From positions 1 to 64,000 of the forward strand of contig JAGRLX010000135.1 of assembly GCA_020441605.1 (NCBI GenBank): a stretch of DNA of 64,000 bases, given 5' to 3'. Both the position numbers and the translations under genes were made by a program. Positions within the stretch are counted from its first letter, which is position 1; every line of letters begins with the position of its first letter. Shown piece by piece: positions 29,222 through 38,224 of this stretch. Origin of the DNA: Alphaproteobacteria bacterium (lineage in GTDB: Bacteria > Pseudomonadota > Alphaproteobacteria > Rhizobiales > Aestuariivirgaceae). The notes below the pieces were generated by a model, which ran no database searches, was not told the DNA's origin, and worked only from the letters and a program-made list of their open reading frames with translations.

Positions 29222-30073
29222 CACGCCTGCTTCCCATCCCAATATGGCCTGTTTTCGCGTGATTCCCCAGTGGTATCCACACAAGCTGCCGGATTTACCC
29301 AGAACCCGGTGACAGGGAACAACAAAGGAAATTGGATTCTTCCCCACCGCGCTGCCTACGGCGCGGCTTGCCTGTGGTGTCCCGATATGAGCGGCGATGT
29401 CCGAATAGGTCGTTGCCTTGCCCATGGGTACCCGCAGCAAAGTTTGCCAGACTTTCGTCTCAAATTCGGTCCCGATGAAGACGATACGGAGGGGCTGTTC
29501 CTCATTCCATCTTGACCTGTTGAAAATTCGCTGCACCAACGGGAGCATGCGACTTTCATCCTCGACATAGTCGGCTTGTGGCCAGCGACGGGTCATGTCG
29601 GTGAATGTTGCAGACTCCTCGCCTAAATCCGCGAAGGCCAGACCGCAGAGCCCCAAGTCCGTCGTCATAAGCAGCACCCGGCCGAAGGGGCAATCGTGGA
29701 ACCCATAGTGGATTGTGAGGCCCTTGCCGCCGGTCTTGAAGACGCCGGGAGGCATCCCCTCGTGGGTCACAAACAGATCATGCAGTCGACCTGGCCCTGA
29801 AAGCCCCACCTCGTAGGCCACATCCAGCACGGTGGCCGATTCTCGCAGCAATTGTCGGGCGTGATCGAGAGTAAGTGCCTGGAGAAAAGCCTTGGGGCTC
29901 AGTCCTGCCCACCGCATGAACAGGCGCTGCAGATGAGCGCCACTCATCCCGTTCATCGCCGCTAGATCGTCCAACGAAGGCTGGTTGCGCCAATTCTGCC
30001 GCATATGATCGAGGCTCCGCCTCACCACCTCGTAATCTTGGACCAGCCTACTGTCTTCACGGATGGCTATCAT
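29207..30073 (-). CDS. Ada-like AraC regulator fused to methylated-DNA-cysteine methyltransferase
   Basis: A 288-residue two-domain protein. An N-terminal AraC-type helix-turn-helix (AAMNGMSGAHLQRLFMRWAGLSPKAFLQ, about residues 25-52, and VAYEVGLSGPGRLHDLF) is followed by an O6-methylguanine methyltransferase domain with the active cysteine in SFVVPCHRVLGKSG and the DNA-binding helix around QASRAVGSAVGKNP. It lacks the N-terminal phosphotriester-repair zinc domain of E. coli Ada, so the adaptive-response switch must work differently or be absent. The start is ATG 30073 with GAGGG upstream, since longer readings add a non-conserved arginine-rich tail. It probably repairs alkylated guanine and may regulate itself. 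Confidence 0.9.
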   Translation of the reverse strand: MIAIREDSRLVQDYEVVRRSLDHMRQNWRNQPSLDDLAAMNGMSGAHLQRLFMRWAGLSPKAFLQALTLDHARQLLRESATVLDVAYEVGLSGPGRLHDLFVTHEGMPPGVFKTGGKGLTIHYGFHDCPFGRVLLMTTDLGLCGLAFADLGEESATFTDMTRRWPQADYVEDESRMLPLVQRIFNRSRWNEEQPLRIVFIGTEFETKVWQTLLRVPMGKATTYSDIAAHIGTPQASRAVGSAVGKNPISFVVPCHRVLGKSGSLCGYHWGITRKQAILGWEAGVSGTG

Positions 30074-30180
30074 CTGGCGACCCTCACATGTGAACCCAAG
30101 CGGCCCCCTCGGGCGAATTGCCAATGAGGGGTGAGTACGTTCTAGCCGCCATACAAGCCTGGTCGCCACCCGATTCCTGA

Positions 30181-30657
30181 TCAAATACGCGGGATGGCGA
30201 GGGCAGCCCGCAGCCGGGACGCAAGATCCTTTCTCTCGCCGGGAGACAGGAATTCACCAATCGAGATGCGCGCCCTGCCCGAGGTCAGGAACAAGCTGCC
30301 AACCAGTTCTCGCTCCTGATCCTCGTCGAGGTCGACCTTCACCCAACGGCGCACAAAGCGTCGCGTCTGCAGGGGTTCGGTCCTCGATACTCTTTCGAAA
30401 ACAAGTTCATGCTCGGTGATGACAATCCGCTCCGCCTGTTGGGCATCGGTGAAATTGGCTCGAAAGGCCAACCAGATTGCCAAGACGTCCAAGCCCGCAA
30501 ATCCTGCCACAGGCCAAGCTCCTGCAACCAGAAACAGGACGCCTACTACAAGGTTGACGGCCACGATCAATCCCATCAAGAGCAGAAAGCCCCGCTGATC
30601 GAGGCTCCGGTGCGGCGTAAGCACCGCCTGCCATGCTTTGGGGTTGCCTCGTTCCAT
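30181..30657 (-). CDS. DUF2244 membrane protein
   Basis: A 158-residue protein fitting the DUF2244 family. A short N-terminus with LTPHRSLDQRGF leads to two adjacent membrane helices (about residues 24-45 and 47-65), then a cytoplasmic domain with ITEHELVFERVSR, WVKVDLD and the C-terminal ISIGEFLSPGERKDLASRLRAAL. Function is unknown. The family is widespread in alphaproteobacteria, usually next to nth as here (nth diverges 41 bases away). It is followed after a 107-base gap by the Ada-like gene on the same strand. No enzymatic motif is visible. Confidence 0.88.
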   Translation of the reverse strand: MERGNPKAWQAVLTPHRSLDQRGFLLLMGLIVAVNLVVGVLFLVAGAWPVAGFAGLDVLAIWLAFRANFTDAQQAERIVITEHELVFERVSRTEPLQTRRFVRRWVKVDLDEDQERELVGSLFLTSGRARISIGEFLSPGERKDLASRLRAALAIPRI

Positions 30658-30698
30658 GTTTCCATTCTACGCAAGGATGTCATTAGTGCAGGAAATTC

Positions 30699-31358
30699 AT
30701 GACCAAGGCAACACGACTTCCAGCAGGAGACATTACCGAGATATTTCGGCGCCTCAGCGCGAGCAATCCAGAGCCGCGGGGCGAGTTGAATTTCATCAAT
30801 CACTTTACCCTGCTCGTTGCGGTGGTGCTGTCCGCGCAGGCGACGGACGAAAGCGTCAATCGCGCGACCGCTCCATTATTTGCCATTGCCGAGACCCCTG
30901 AAAAAATGGTTCAGCTCGGAGAGGAGCGGCTTCGCGAATACATCAAATCCATCGGACTGTACCGGACCAAGGCGAAAAACGTTGTTGCGCTCTCGCAAAT
31001 CTTGATCGATCGGTATGATGGCACCGTTCCGGAAGACCGAAATGCGCTTGAATCTCTCCCGGGTGTTGGCCGCAAGACGGCCAATGTGGTTCTGAATTCA
31101 GCCTTTGGCCAACCCACAATCGCAGTCGATACGCACATCTTCCGACTCGGCAATCGCATCGGACTGGCTCCTGGAAAGACGCCTCAAGAGGTCGAGCTCA
31201 AACTATTGAAATGTGTGCCCAAGGAATACCTGCGTCATGCCCATCACTGGCTCATTCTGCATGGCAGGTATATCTGCAAGGCGCGGAAACCCGAGTGCTG
31301 GCGGTGTCCCATTGCGGACATATGCAAATTCAAACCGAAGACGCCAGCACCCGCTTGA
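30699..31358 (+). CDS. nth: Endonuclease III
   Basis: This base-excision repair DNA glycosylase/AP lyase removes oxidised pyrimidines. The 219-residue protein has the helix-hairpin-helix LPGVGRKTANVVL with the catalytic lysine (about residue 125), the catalytic aspartate in AVDTHIFRLGNRIGL, and the [4Fe-4S] cysteines C-X6-C-X2-C-X5-C in the region CKARKPECWRCPIADIC. A typical start is ATG 30699. Its last 29 bases overlap the 3' end of the convergent membrane-protein gene, the longest tail overlap in the window. Confidence 0.97.
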   Translation: MTKATRLPAGDITEIFRRLSASNPEPRGELNFINHFTLLVAVVLSAQATDESVNRATAPLFAIAETPEKMVQLGEERLREYIKSIGLYRTKAKNVVALSQILIDRYDGTVPEDRNALESLPGVGRKTANVVLNSAFGQPTIAVDTHIFRLGNRIGLAPGKTPQEVELKLLKCVPKEYLRHAHHWLILHGRYICKARKPECWRCPIADICKFKPKTPAPA

Positions 31359-31995
31359 AGATGTGCACATAGTAGGCTGTCGCAAAAAACGGAACGATCA
31401 GATTGATCGCAGGAATTAGTGTCAGGAAAGCCGGTGCCAATCCGGCGACAAAGACGAGCGCGGCATTCTCCTTCCGCAGCCTGCGTGCCTCCACGATTGA
31501 TAGGTGGCGCATCGCAATCATCTCGAAATACTCGCGTCCCAGGAGATAGGCGTTGGCCACAATGAGGACGATGGCACCAATGCCAAAGAATACCATGGGC
31601 AAAATTGCCAGGTTGACCACCAGAACAATCACTGCGAACTGGAGCGCGGTCACAATGGCGGCTACAGGTCTCAGGGGCACGCCTGGGCGATCTCTTGGGT
31701 AGTGTCTCATTTCCACCTGTTCTGCGACGGCATCAAGAAAGAGACCGGCAAAAATCGCCGAGACCGGCGCCATGAGGAAAAAGAAGGCGACAACGAGCAC
31801 GAGACCTGTTCCCACAGCCAGCGCCCACTCGGCCCAGGGCCACGAGAACTGGGTGGAAATTATCACCAATGCCTCGACGCCGATCAGCACGGTAGCGAAA
31901 AGGACAAGCGTCAGCCCCAAAGCCTTGATCACAATGCCGCGGAAGTCGGGCGAAAGAAGATCGCCTAGCGCCTTGAACAGTGCTGACAACATCAT
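31330..31995 (-). CDS. EI24/CysZ-like membrane protein
   Basis: A 221-residue integral membrane protein with about four to five hydrophobic segments (around 22-50, 55-90, 110-150 and 180-215) and the EI24-family ending with PAFLTLIPAINLIVPFFATAYYVH. The family includes CysZ, a sulfate permease. Many alphaproteobacterial members are uncharacterised, and no cys genes lie nearby, so sulfate transport is only a possibility. It starts 77 bases from the divergent sugar kinase gene and ends 29 bases inside nth. Confidence 0.82.
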   Translation of the reverse strand: MMLSALFKALGDLLSPDFRGIVIKALGLTLVLFATVLIGVEALVIISTQFSWPWAEWALAVGTGLVLVVAFFFLMAPVSAIFAGLFLDAVAEQVEMRHYPRDRPGVPLRPVAAIVTALQFAVIVLVVNLAILPMVFFGIGAIVLIVANAYLLGREYFEMIAMRHLSIVEARRLRKENAALVFVAGLAPAFLTLIPAINLIVPFFATAYYVHIFKRVLASSV

Positions 31996-32072
31996 GCCTT
32001 CACCTAGTGGTCGGAGCTTGCAAGCGCAAGGGCACTGGTCTAGGCGATACCATCGATACGGACGGGGTGTTC

Positions 32073-33068
32073 ATGACCGAGATCAAGCAGGATGTGCTTT
32101 GCATTGGCAATGCAATTGTAGACGTTATCGCCAGAGTCGATGATGCATTCGTTAGCCGTCACGGTCTGGTGAAAGGCTCAATGAACCTGATCGACGAGGC
32201 AAGGGCCGAGGCGCTCTATGCCGATATGGGGCAGGCCATTGAGATATCGGGCGGTTCGGCTGGCAATACGGCCGCCGGAGTTGCGTCTTTCGGTGGAAGT
32301 TGCGCCTATTTCGGGAAGGTGAAGGCTGACCAGCTCGGCGCGATCTATCGGCATGACATGCGTGGGCAGGGTGTTCGTTTTGACTCGATGCCGTCGGTTG
32401 CTGGACCAGCGACGGCCCGTTCCTTCATCCTGGTGACGCCGGATGGAGAACGGACCATGAATACCTATCTGGGCGCCTGCGTTAATCTGACCGTCGACGA
32501 TATCGATCGCGACACCGTCCAGTCTTCCAAGGTAACCTACATGGAAGGCTATCTCTGGGACCGGCCCGAGGCGAAGGAAGCTTTCAAATTGGCCTCAAAG
32601 CTTGCCCGCGAAGCCGGACAACTGACTTCCATCACCTTGTCCGATTCATTCTGTGTCGAGCGACACAGGGACAGCTTTCTGGAGCTGATCCGTAACGGGA
32701 TCGACATCGTATTTGCCAACGAAGCGGAGATCAAATCACTCTATCAGACCCAGAACTTTGATGGTGCGTTGCAGGCCATTCGCAAGGACTGTCCAATTGC
32801 CGTCCTGACCCGCTCGGCCGCGGGCTGCGTCGTGGTTCGCGGACATGACATCCACGCAATTCCAGCCTATCCAGTCAATACCGTCGTCGACGTCACGGGG
32901 GCCGGTGATCTGTTCGCGGCCGGCTTCCTTTATGGCTTCACCCATGGCTTGAAGCTTCCCCACTGCGCTCAATTGGGAGCGCTGGCTGCTGCGGAAGTAA
33001 TCTCCCATATCGGGGCCCGACCAGAGATAAACCTGAAAGCCCACGCGCGCGCAGTCGGTCTCCTATAA
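32073..33068 (+). CDS. PfkB-family adenosine kinase
   Basis: A 331-residue ribokinase-fold enzyme. The N-terminal [14 protein letters not shown] leads to the substrate motif [18 protein letters not shown] (about residue 50). The PfkB C-terminal signature [18 protein letters not shown] carries the catalytic aspartate (about residue 283). It is most like the adenosine kinase annotated in rhizobia near coaA and the his genes. Phosphorylation of adenosine to AMP is the likely reaction, but other ribosides or sugars are not excluded. The start at ATG 32073 removes a spurious 31-residue extension. The stop overlaps convergent coaA by six bases. Confidence 0.88.
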   Translation: MTEIKQDVLCIGNAIVDVIARVDDAFVSRHGLVKGSMNLIDEARAEALYADMGQAIEISGGSAGNTAAGVASFGGSCAYFGKVKADQLGAIYRHDMRGQGVRFDSMPSVAGPATARSFILVTPDGERTMNTYLGACVNLTVDDIDRDTVQSSKVTYMEGYLWDRPEAKEAFKLASKLAREAGQLTSITLSDSFCVERHRDSFLELIRNGIDIVFANEAEIKSLYQTQNFDGALQAIRKDCPIAVLTRSAAGCVVVRGHDIHAIPAYPVNTVVDVTGAGDLFAAGFLYGFTHGLKLPHCAQLGALAAAEVISHIGARPEINLKAHARAVGLL

Positions 33069-34013
33069 TTTTCGTAGGAAGACACTCCGGATGAAATGAT
33101 CAGCGCCCTTGCGCAACACGAGATCGGCGCGGGGCCGGGTCGGAAGCACGTTCTCGCGAAGATTTAAGTAGTTGATCGTTTCCCAGATGCGTGTGGCCGT
33201 TTCTTGCGCCTCTGCATCAGATAGAGACGCGTACCGATGGAAGTAGGACTTCGGATTCTTGAAGGCACCGTCGCGCAGTGTCAGAAAGCGCTCGATATAC
33301 CACTTGCGCAGGTCAGCCACGTCGGCATCCAGATAAATGGAGAAATCGAAAAAGTCAGACGTGTTGGGAATACCCCGCCCGTCTCGTGGGGGGCGCCCCG
33401 TCTGAAGGACGTTCAGGCCTTCAACAATCAGAATGTCTGGCTGGTCGACGACGATCCTCTCATCCTTGAGAACGTCATAGGTCAGATGGGAATAAACCGG
33501 AGCTATAACATTGCGCTCACCAGCTTTGATATCCGACATGAACCTCAGAATGGCCGGCAGATCGTAGCTCTCAGGGAAGCCCTTCCGGGTCATCAGACCC
33601 TCGCGCTCCAGGACTGCATTCGGCAACAAAAACCCATCCGTCGTCACAAGATCGACTTTCGGGTGTTTCGGCCATCTGGCCAAGAGCCGTTGAAGAATGC
33701 GGGCTGTGGTGCTCTTGCCGGCGGCAACGCTTCCCGCCATTCCGATGATGTAGGGCACCTTGCGATCGTTGAGATGCAAGAAGTTGTTGGTTGCGCGGAA
33801 AAGACCCTGCGTAGCAGCAACATAAAGGTTGAGAAGCCGGGAGAGCGGCAGATAGATCGCTTCAACTTCGGCGAGGTCCATGCGATCGTTCAGCCCCCGC
33901 AGTTCGTCGAGGTCGGACTGTGTCAGGGTCATGGGCGTGTCAGCACGCAACGCCGCCCATTCCTCCCGCGAAAATCGACGAAACGGCGAGACCTCCTTGG
34001 CAAGCTCTTCCAT
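33063..34013 (-). CDS. coaA: Pantothenate kinase type I
   Basis: CoaA catalyses the first and usually rate-limiting step of coenzyme A synthesis. The 316-residue protein has the P-loop [18 protein letters not shown] (about residues 92-108) and the family patterns [27 protein letters not shown] and [12 protein letters not shown], then FDFSIYLDA. It lies four bases after hisE on the same strand. The hisBHAFE-coaA string is conserved in rhizobia even though the enzymes are metabolically unrelated. The 3' end overlaps the adenosine kinase gene by six bases. Confidence 0.97.
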   Translation of the reverse strand: MEELAKEVSPFRRFSREEWAALRADTPMTLTQSDLDELRGLNDRMDLAEVEAIYLPLSRLLNLYVAATQGLFRATNNFLHLNDRKVPYIIGMAGSVAAGKSTTARILQRLLARWPKHPKVDLVTTDGFLLPNAVLEREGLMTRKGFPESYDLPAILRFMSDIKAGERNVIAPVYSHLTYDVLKDERIVVDQPDILIVEGLNVLQTGRPPRDGRGIPNTSDFFDFSIYLDADVADLRKWYIERFLTLRDGAFKNPKSYFHRYASLSDAEAQETATRIWETINYLNLRENVLPTRPRADLVLRKGADHFIRSVFLRKL

Positions 34014-34016
34014 GTT

Positions 34017-34349
34017 TCAGTCCTTCGCCCGGCCCGCTTTTTCAACAATACCGCTGGTGCCCTGGCGGCGTTCGAGTTCGGTCATGACTTCCGATACCGT
34101 TACGCCGGTGGACTCGAGAAGCACCAGAAGATGGTAGACAACATCCGCGGCTTCAGAAATGACGCGGCTCTTGTTTCCACCGACTGCTGCCAAAGCAATC
34201 TCGAAGGCCTCTTCGCCGAATTTTTTCGCGCATTTTTCGATCCCTTTGGAAAGGAGGCTGGCCGTATAGGATTGGTCGGGTGGCACTTGCTTCCGATCGG
34301 CGATCGAGCGGATCAGATCCGCCATGACATCTAGTCGATCACTGCTCAT
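34017..34349 (-). CDS. hisE: Phosphoribosyl-ATP pyrophosphatase
   Basis: A 110-residue all-helical MazG-like pyrophosphatase performing the second step of histidine synthesis. Motifs are YTASLLSKGIEKCAKKFGEEAFEIALAA (split here into its two conserved helices, residues about 28-55) and the metal-binding VISEAADVVYHLLVLL. Here it is a separate gene, as in other alphaproteobacteria, rather than fused to HisI. It lies 8 bases after hisF and 3 bases before coaA. The hisI partner is not in the window. Confidence 0.96.
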   Translation of the reverse strand: MSSDRLDVMADLIRSIADRKQVPPDQSYTASLLSKGIEKCAKKFGEEAFEIALAAVGGNKSRVISEAADVVYHLLVLLESTGVTVSEVMTELERRQGTSGIVEKAGRAKD

Positions 34350-34357
34350 GGCTGCTC

Positions 34358-35119
34358 CTAACTACGCCGCATTGCCACGCCGCGCGACGCCAGATACTCC
34401 TTGGCTTCGGCGATGGAGTAGGTTCCAAAGTGGAAGATTGAGGCTGCGAGTACCGCAGTTGCATGGCCATCGCGAATGCCCTCGACAAGATGCTCAAGCG
34501 TTCCAACTCCTCCGGAAGCTATGACAGGAACAGAAATTGCGTCGGCCACACCGCGGGTCAGCTCGATGTCAAAACCTGTTCCCGTCCCATCTCGATCCAT
34601 TGAGGTAAGCAGAATTTCTCCGGCCCCCAAAGCCACAACTTCCTCTGCATAGGCGATAGCATCGATGCCGGTTGCCTTGCGCCCGCCATGAGTGAATATC
34701 TCCCATTTTCCGGTCGCCACCTGTTTCGCATCAATAGCAACCACGATGCATTGACTGCCAAATTTCTCGGCCGCCCGGCGAACGAAGTCGCGATTGGAAA
34801 CAGCTGCTGAATTGACCGACACCTTGTCGGCACCAGCCAACAGCAACGTGCGGATATCCTCGAGGGTACGCACGCCGCCACCCACTGTGAGCGGCATGAA
34901 GCAAGCTTCCGCGGTACGGGTCACGACATCCAGAATAATGCCGCGGTCTTCGTGGGTGGCCGCTATATCAAGAAAACACAATTCATCGGCACCGGCGGAA
35001 TCATAGGCTTTGGCAATCTCCACGGGATCGCCAGCGTCGCGGAGATCGACAAAGTTCACGCCTTTCACGACACGACCATCCTTCACGTCCAGGCAGGGAA
35101 TAAGACGTGCCTTCAACAT
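34358..35119 (-). CDS. hisF: Imidazole glycerol phosphate synthase, cyclase subunit
   Basis: A 253-residue TIM barrel that, with HisH, makes imidazole glycerol phosphate and AICAR. It begins [20 protein letters not shown] with the catalytic Asp (about residue 11) and has [35 protein letters not shown], the second aspartate in [12 protein letters not shown] and IASGGVG. The start at ATG 35119 overlaps hisA by seven bases. A longer reading is rejected because it extends far into hisA. It is part of the leftward his operon. Confidence 0.97.
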   Translation of the reverse strand: MLKARLIPCLDVKDGRVVKGVNFVDLRDAGDPVEIAKAYDSAGADELCFLDIAATHEDRGIILDVVTRTAEACFMPLTVGGGVRTLEDIRTLLLAGADKVSVNSAAVSNRDFVRRAAEKFGSQCIVVAIDAKQVATGKWEIFTHGGRKATGIDAIAYAEEVVALGAGEILLTSMDRDGTGTGFDIELTRGVADAISVPVIASGGVGTLEHLVEGIRDGHATAVLAASIFHFGTYSIAEAKEYLASRGVAMRRS

Positions 35120-35859
35120 TCTTGCGCGCCCCTTGCGGCTTTGATCATGGCGAGCGCTTCCGTCGGATCTAACCTGCCGTCGTAGAGGGCACGACCGGAA
35201 ATCGCACCTTCGAGCGGTGCGCAATCTGGCTGCAGGAGTCTTCGAATGTCATCGATGGAGGCCAATCCGCCGCTTGCGATGATCGGAATTGCCGTCGCAT
35301 TCGCCAAGGCTAGGGTCGAATCTATGTTCAGCCCCTTCAAAATTCCGTCGCGGTCGACATCCGTAAATATGATTGCAGATACGCCCGCGTCCTCAAAACG
35401 CCGCGCCAGGTCGATCGCGGTCAGATCAGACGTCTCGGCCCAGCCTTCGACGGCAACACGACCATTCTTGGCATCAATGCCAACAGCGACACGACCAGGG
35501 AATCTCCTACAGGCCTGCCGCACCAACTCGGGATTGCGCAGGGCAACAGTACCGAGGATGACCCGTCGCACCCCTTTCGAAAGCCAGGCTTCAATCTGCT
35601 GCAGATTGCGCAGGCCACCGCCCAACTGCACAGGAATCGTGATTGCCTTGAGTATCGCTTCGACTGCGGGCGCATTGACCGGATGTCCGGCGAAAGCGCC
35701 ATTCAGATCTACTAGATGCAGCCACGCAAATCCCTGCTCCTGAAATTGCAGCGCCTGGGCAGCTGGGTCGTCGTTGAAAACCGTCGCCTGATCCATGTCG
35801 CCCAACCTGAGGCGGACACATTGACCGTCTTTCAAGTCAATCGCCGGAAACAGGATCAC
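35113..35859 (-). CDS. hisA: ProFAR isomerase
   Basis: HisA catalyses the Amadori rearrangement of ProFAR to PRFAR, the HisHF substrate. The TIM barrel starts [16 protein letters not shown] (catalytic Asp about residue 8), with [42 protein letters not shown] (second Asp) and [13 protein letters not shown] choose the GTG at 35859 because it overlaps the hisH stop by four bases (GTGA) and has GAGGTGG upstream. The GTG at 35868 is an alternative. Length is 248 residues, normal for HisA (about 245). Confidence 0.96.
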   Translation of the reverse strand: MILFPAIDLKDGQCVRLRLGDMDQATVFNDDPAAQALQFQEQGFAWLHLVDLNGAFAGHPVNAPAVEAILKAITIPVQLGGGLRNLQQIEAWLSKGVRRVILGTVALRNPELVRQACRRFPGRVAVGIDAKNGRVAVEGWAETSDLTAIDLARRFEDAGVSAIIFTDVDRDGILKGLNIDSTLALANATAIPIIASGGLASIDDIRRLLQPDCAPLEGAISGRALYDGRLDPTEALAMIKAARGAQEC

Positions 35860-36506
35860 GGATACCACCTCAGGAAGTTTGCGATGAGGGACAGACCGAG
35901 CCGCTGGCTCTTCTCGGGATGGAACTGGGTTCCCACCATATTGTCGCGACCAACCATGGCGGTGACCTGCATGCCGTAGGGCGTGGTCGCAACCACGTGG
36001 TCCGGGACTTGGGTCTCAAGATGATAGGAATGCACGAAATAGGCATGAGCGCCAGCCTCGCCGAGCGGTATTCCCTGCAAGAGTTGATGCGGGTGCCGCG
36101 GATCGAGCGTGTTCCAGCCCATATGTGGTATCTTCAGCGTGGGATCACTGGGTTCGATACGTTTCACATCTCCCGGAATCCAGCCAAATCCCGATGTCAC
36201 GTCGTGTTCCAGTCCCCGGCTGGCCATGAGCTGCATGCCGACGCAGATTCCGAGAAAGGGCTTGCCACCGGCAATCACCTCACTGGAAATAGTGTCCCAC
36301 ATGCCGGCGACAGCTTGCAAACCATCATGGCAATCCTTGAAAGCCCCTACACCGGGCAAAACTATTCTTTCTGCCTTCCGAACGATATCGGGATCGGCCG
36401 TCACGACGATCGGCGTTGAAATGCCGCTGTCCCTGGCTGCCCGCTCAAATGCCTTTGCGGCAGAGTGCAGGTTCCCCGACCCGTAATCAATGATGGCAAC
36501 TGACAT
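35856..36506 (-). CDS. hisH: Imidazole glycerol phosphate synthase, glutamine amidotransferase subunit
   Basis: A 216-residue class I glutamine amidotransferase that feeds ammonia to HisF. The nucleophile is in [16 protein letters not shown] (Cys about residue 87). The histidine/glutamate pair is in TQFHPEKSQ near the C-terminus, and the start [15 protein letters not shown] is typical. It lies six bases after the DUF2628 gene and overlaps hisA by four bases. The catalytic triad is complete. Confidence 0.97.
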   Translation of the reverse strand: MSVAIIDYGSGNLHSAAKAFERAARDSGISTPIVVTADPDIVRKAERIVLPGVGAFKDCHDGLQAVAGMWDTISSEVIAGGKPFLGICVGMQLMASRGLEHDVTSGFGWIPGDVKRIEPSDPTLKIPHMGWNTLDPRHPHQLLQGIPLGEAGAHAYFVHSYHLETQVPDHVVATTPYGMQVTAMVGRDNMVGTQFHPEKSQRLGLSLIANFLRWYP

Positions 36507-36512
36507 TCCTGA

Positions 36513-36959
36513 TCACACCATTCCGAACAGCCCGAGAGCTTCCAGGTCATCTGTTGCGGGTAATTTGCGCGAGGTATGGACAACCAGCGCCCTCTGCCGG
36601 GCAATATGCAGGAAATATTTCCACTCCGCCTCGTCAATGTTTTGGGCCTGTATCAGATCTGCCTGCCGATATCCTGACAAGGTCAACGACCAGCATCTCA
36701 GCCTGTGTGCTTCAAATCCAAGCACCAGTCCGGCTGCCAAATTGACGACCGCAATCATCTGATCATCAGGGGCGAGAATACTGAACAAGCCGGCCACAAG
36801 GGCCATCACCACGAGCATTACTGCCGCCGCAATCCACATCTTGTGCCACAGAGCCCAAAGGACGGTAAACACCATGGCCGGCACGGAGAAGCCCTCCTTG
36901 ACGAAGACCACCGAATCCGGCGATCCGCCCTCCCGGCAAAATATGCTGTAAGTCGCCAT
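36513..36959 (-). CDS. DUF2628 membrane protein in the his operon
   Basis: A 148-residue protein of the DUF2628 family with the usual aromatic N-terminus (YSIFCREGGSP), a short helix around FVKEGFSVPAMVFTVLWALWHK, and two membrane helices (about 40-65 and 68-90), then EAHRLRCWSLTLSGYRQADLI. Function is unknown. In rhizobia a DUF2628 gene sits in exactly this position between hisB and hisH, but nothing links it mechanically to histidine synthesis. Its ATG overlaps the hisB stop by one base (TGATG). Confidence 0.87.
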   Translation of the reverse strand: MATYSIFCREGGSPDSVVFVKEGFSVPAMVFTVLWALWHKMWIAAAVMLVVMALVAGLFSILAPDDQMIAVVNLAAGLVLGFEAHRLRCWSLTLSGYRQADLIQAQNIDEAEWKYFLHIARQRALVVHTSRKLPATDDLEALGLFGMV

Positions 36960-37552
36960 CAGCCCAACAATGAACCCTTGGTTGACGGGATGCGGTCTCT
37001 TTGCCTGGGATCAATTTCGATTGCCTCGCGCAAAGCCCGTGCAAGGGCCTTGAAACAGCATTCTGCGATGTGATGGCTATTTTCGCCGTAAAGAGTCTCG
37101 ACATGAAGCGTGATACCAGCGTTCATGGCAAAAGCCTGGAACCACTCCCGGACGAGTTCCGTATCAAAATCACCTATCTTTGGCCGGCTGAACTCGACCT
37201 TCCATATAAGATAGGGCCTTCCCGACACATCGACTGCGGCTCGTGCAAGGGTTTCGTCCATCGGCAAGGTAACACACGCATAGCGCTGAATTCCCTTGCG
37301 ATCTGAAAGCGCCTCAGCAACGGCGCGTCCTAAGGCAATGCCTGCATCTTCTGTTGTGTGATGGAAGTCGATATGGGTGTCGCCTTTGGCGCTGAGGGAG
37401 ATGTCGATCAACGCATGCCGCGACAATTGCTCGAGCATGTGGTCCAGGAAACCGATACCCGACTTAATGTCGAAGCTACCAGTGCCGTCGAGGTCGAGCG
37501 ATACCGAGATTTCGGTTTCGGTCGTCTTCCGTTCAATTTTAGCCTTACGCAT
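36959..37552 (-). CDS. hisB: Imidazoleglycerol-phosphate dehydratase
   Basis: A 197-residue monofunctional dehydratase (the E. coli phosphatase half is absent, as in most alphaproteobacteria). Two metal-binding histidine clusters are present: [14 protein letters not shown] with [13 protein letters not shown] (about residues 40-75), and [21 protein letters not shown] (about 155-175). It is the first gene of the leftward hisB-DUF2628-hisH-hisA-hisF-hisE-coaA string. Upstream, 126 bases separate it from divergent hslV, and this gap holds a 14-bp palindrome. Confidence 0.97.
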   Translation of the reverse strand: MRKAKIERKTTETEISVSLDLDGTGSFDIKSGIGFLDHMLEQLSRHALIDISLSAKGDTHIDFHHTTEDAGIALGRAVAEALSDRKGIQRYACVTLPMDETLARAAVDVSGRPYLIWKVEFSRPKIGDFDTELVREWFQAFAMNAGITLHVETLYGENSHHIAECCFKALARALREAIEIDPRQRDRIPSTKGSLLG

Positions 37553-37567
37553 GAAACTCTCCTGACC

Positions 37568-37581
37568 TTACCGGCCGGTAA
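37568..37581. promoter_or_regulatory. Perfect 14-bp palindrome between hisB and hslV
   Basis: TTACCGGCCGGTAA is a perfect palindrome located 16 bases upstream of the hisB start and about 98 bases upstream of hslV. The position fits an operator or 5'-leader element for hisB, or a site shared by the divergent promoters. It matches no consensus I can name with confidence, and the match could be fortuitous in GC-rich DNA. Confidence 0.4.
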
Positions 37582-37678
37582 CGTCCGCCATTTAGCAGAT
37601 GCAACAAGAGTTGGCCAAGGTGCCTTTTCTTTCGCCTCAAGCGGGCCTACATCACTAACCGGGTTAAGAGGAGATCAA

Positions 37679-38224
37679 ATGGCTGAACCAGTTCAATGGC
37701 ATGGCACGACGATTCTTACTGTTCGTAAGAATGGGGTGGTGGTGATCGCCGGTGACGGGCAGGTCAGCCTTGGGCAGACCGTCATCAAGGGAAATGCCCG
37801 CAAGGTCCGCCCCTTGGGCTCCGGCGGCCATGTGATCGCCGGATTTGCCGGCGCGACAGCGGACGCCATGACACTTTTCGAGCGGCTTGAAGCCAAACTC
37901 GAGCAATATCCTCAGCAATTGACACGTGCATGCGTCGACATGGCCAAGGATTGGCGCACTGATCGTTACCTGCGGCGTCTGGAGGCCATGATGATCGTCG
38001 CCGATCGGTCTGTGAGCCTCGTTCTCACCGGTACAGGCGATGTGCTGGAGCCGGAACGTGGTGTGATTGCCATTGGTTCCGGCGGCAACTATGCTCTGGC
38101 CGCGGCGCGGGCCCTCATCGACAGCGACATGGATGCGGAAGCCATCGCACGCAAGGCCATGGCCATTGCCGCAGAAATCTGCGTCTACACCAATTCCAAC
38201 ATTACTGTTGAAAGGCTGGCATGA
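37679..38224 (+). CDS. hslV: ATP-dependent protease subunit HslV
   Basis: The proteasome-like peptidase subunit of HslVU (ClpQY), 181 residues. After a short propeptide (MAEPVQWHG) comes the mature N-terminal [10 protein letters not shown], whose first threonine is the nucleophile, then [22 protein letters not shown] and the C-terminal SNITVERL. The ATG at 37679 follows AAGAGGAG. The stop overlaps hslU as ATGA, so the two subunits are coupled. A heat-shock promoter would be expected upstream, but I cannot point to a convincing one. Confidence 0.97.
   Translation: MAEPVQWHGTTILTVRKNGVVVIAGDGQVSLGQTVIKGNARKVRPLGSGGHVIAGFAGATADAMTLFERLEAKLEQYPQQLTRACVDMAKDWRTDRYLRRLEAMMIVADRSVSLVLTGTGDVLEPERGVIAIGSGGNYALAAARALIDSDMDAEAIARKAMAIAAEICVYTNSNITVERLA

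Noticed and set aside
30074..30184. N-terminal extension of the Ada-like gene to 30184
   Set aside because: The added 37 residues are arginine/proline-rich with no zinc-binding cysteines, and ATG 30073 has a GAGGG Shine-Dalgarno.
33237..34334. Plus-strand open frame of 365 codons
   Set aside because: Antisense to coaA and hisE, both unmistakable; no domain in the translation.
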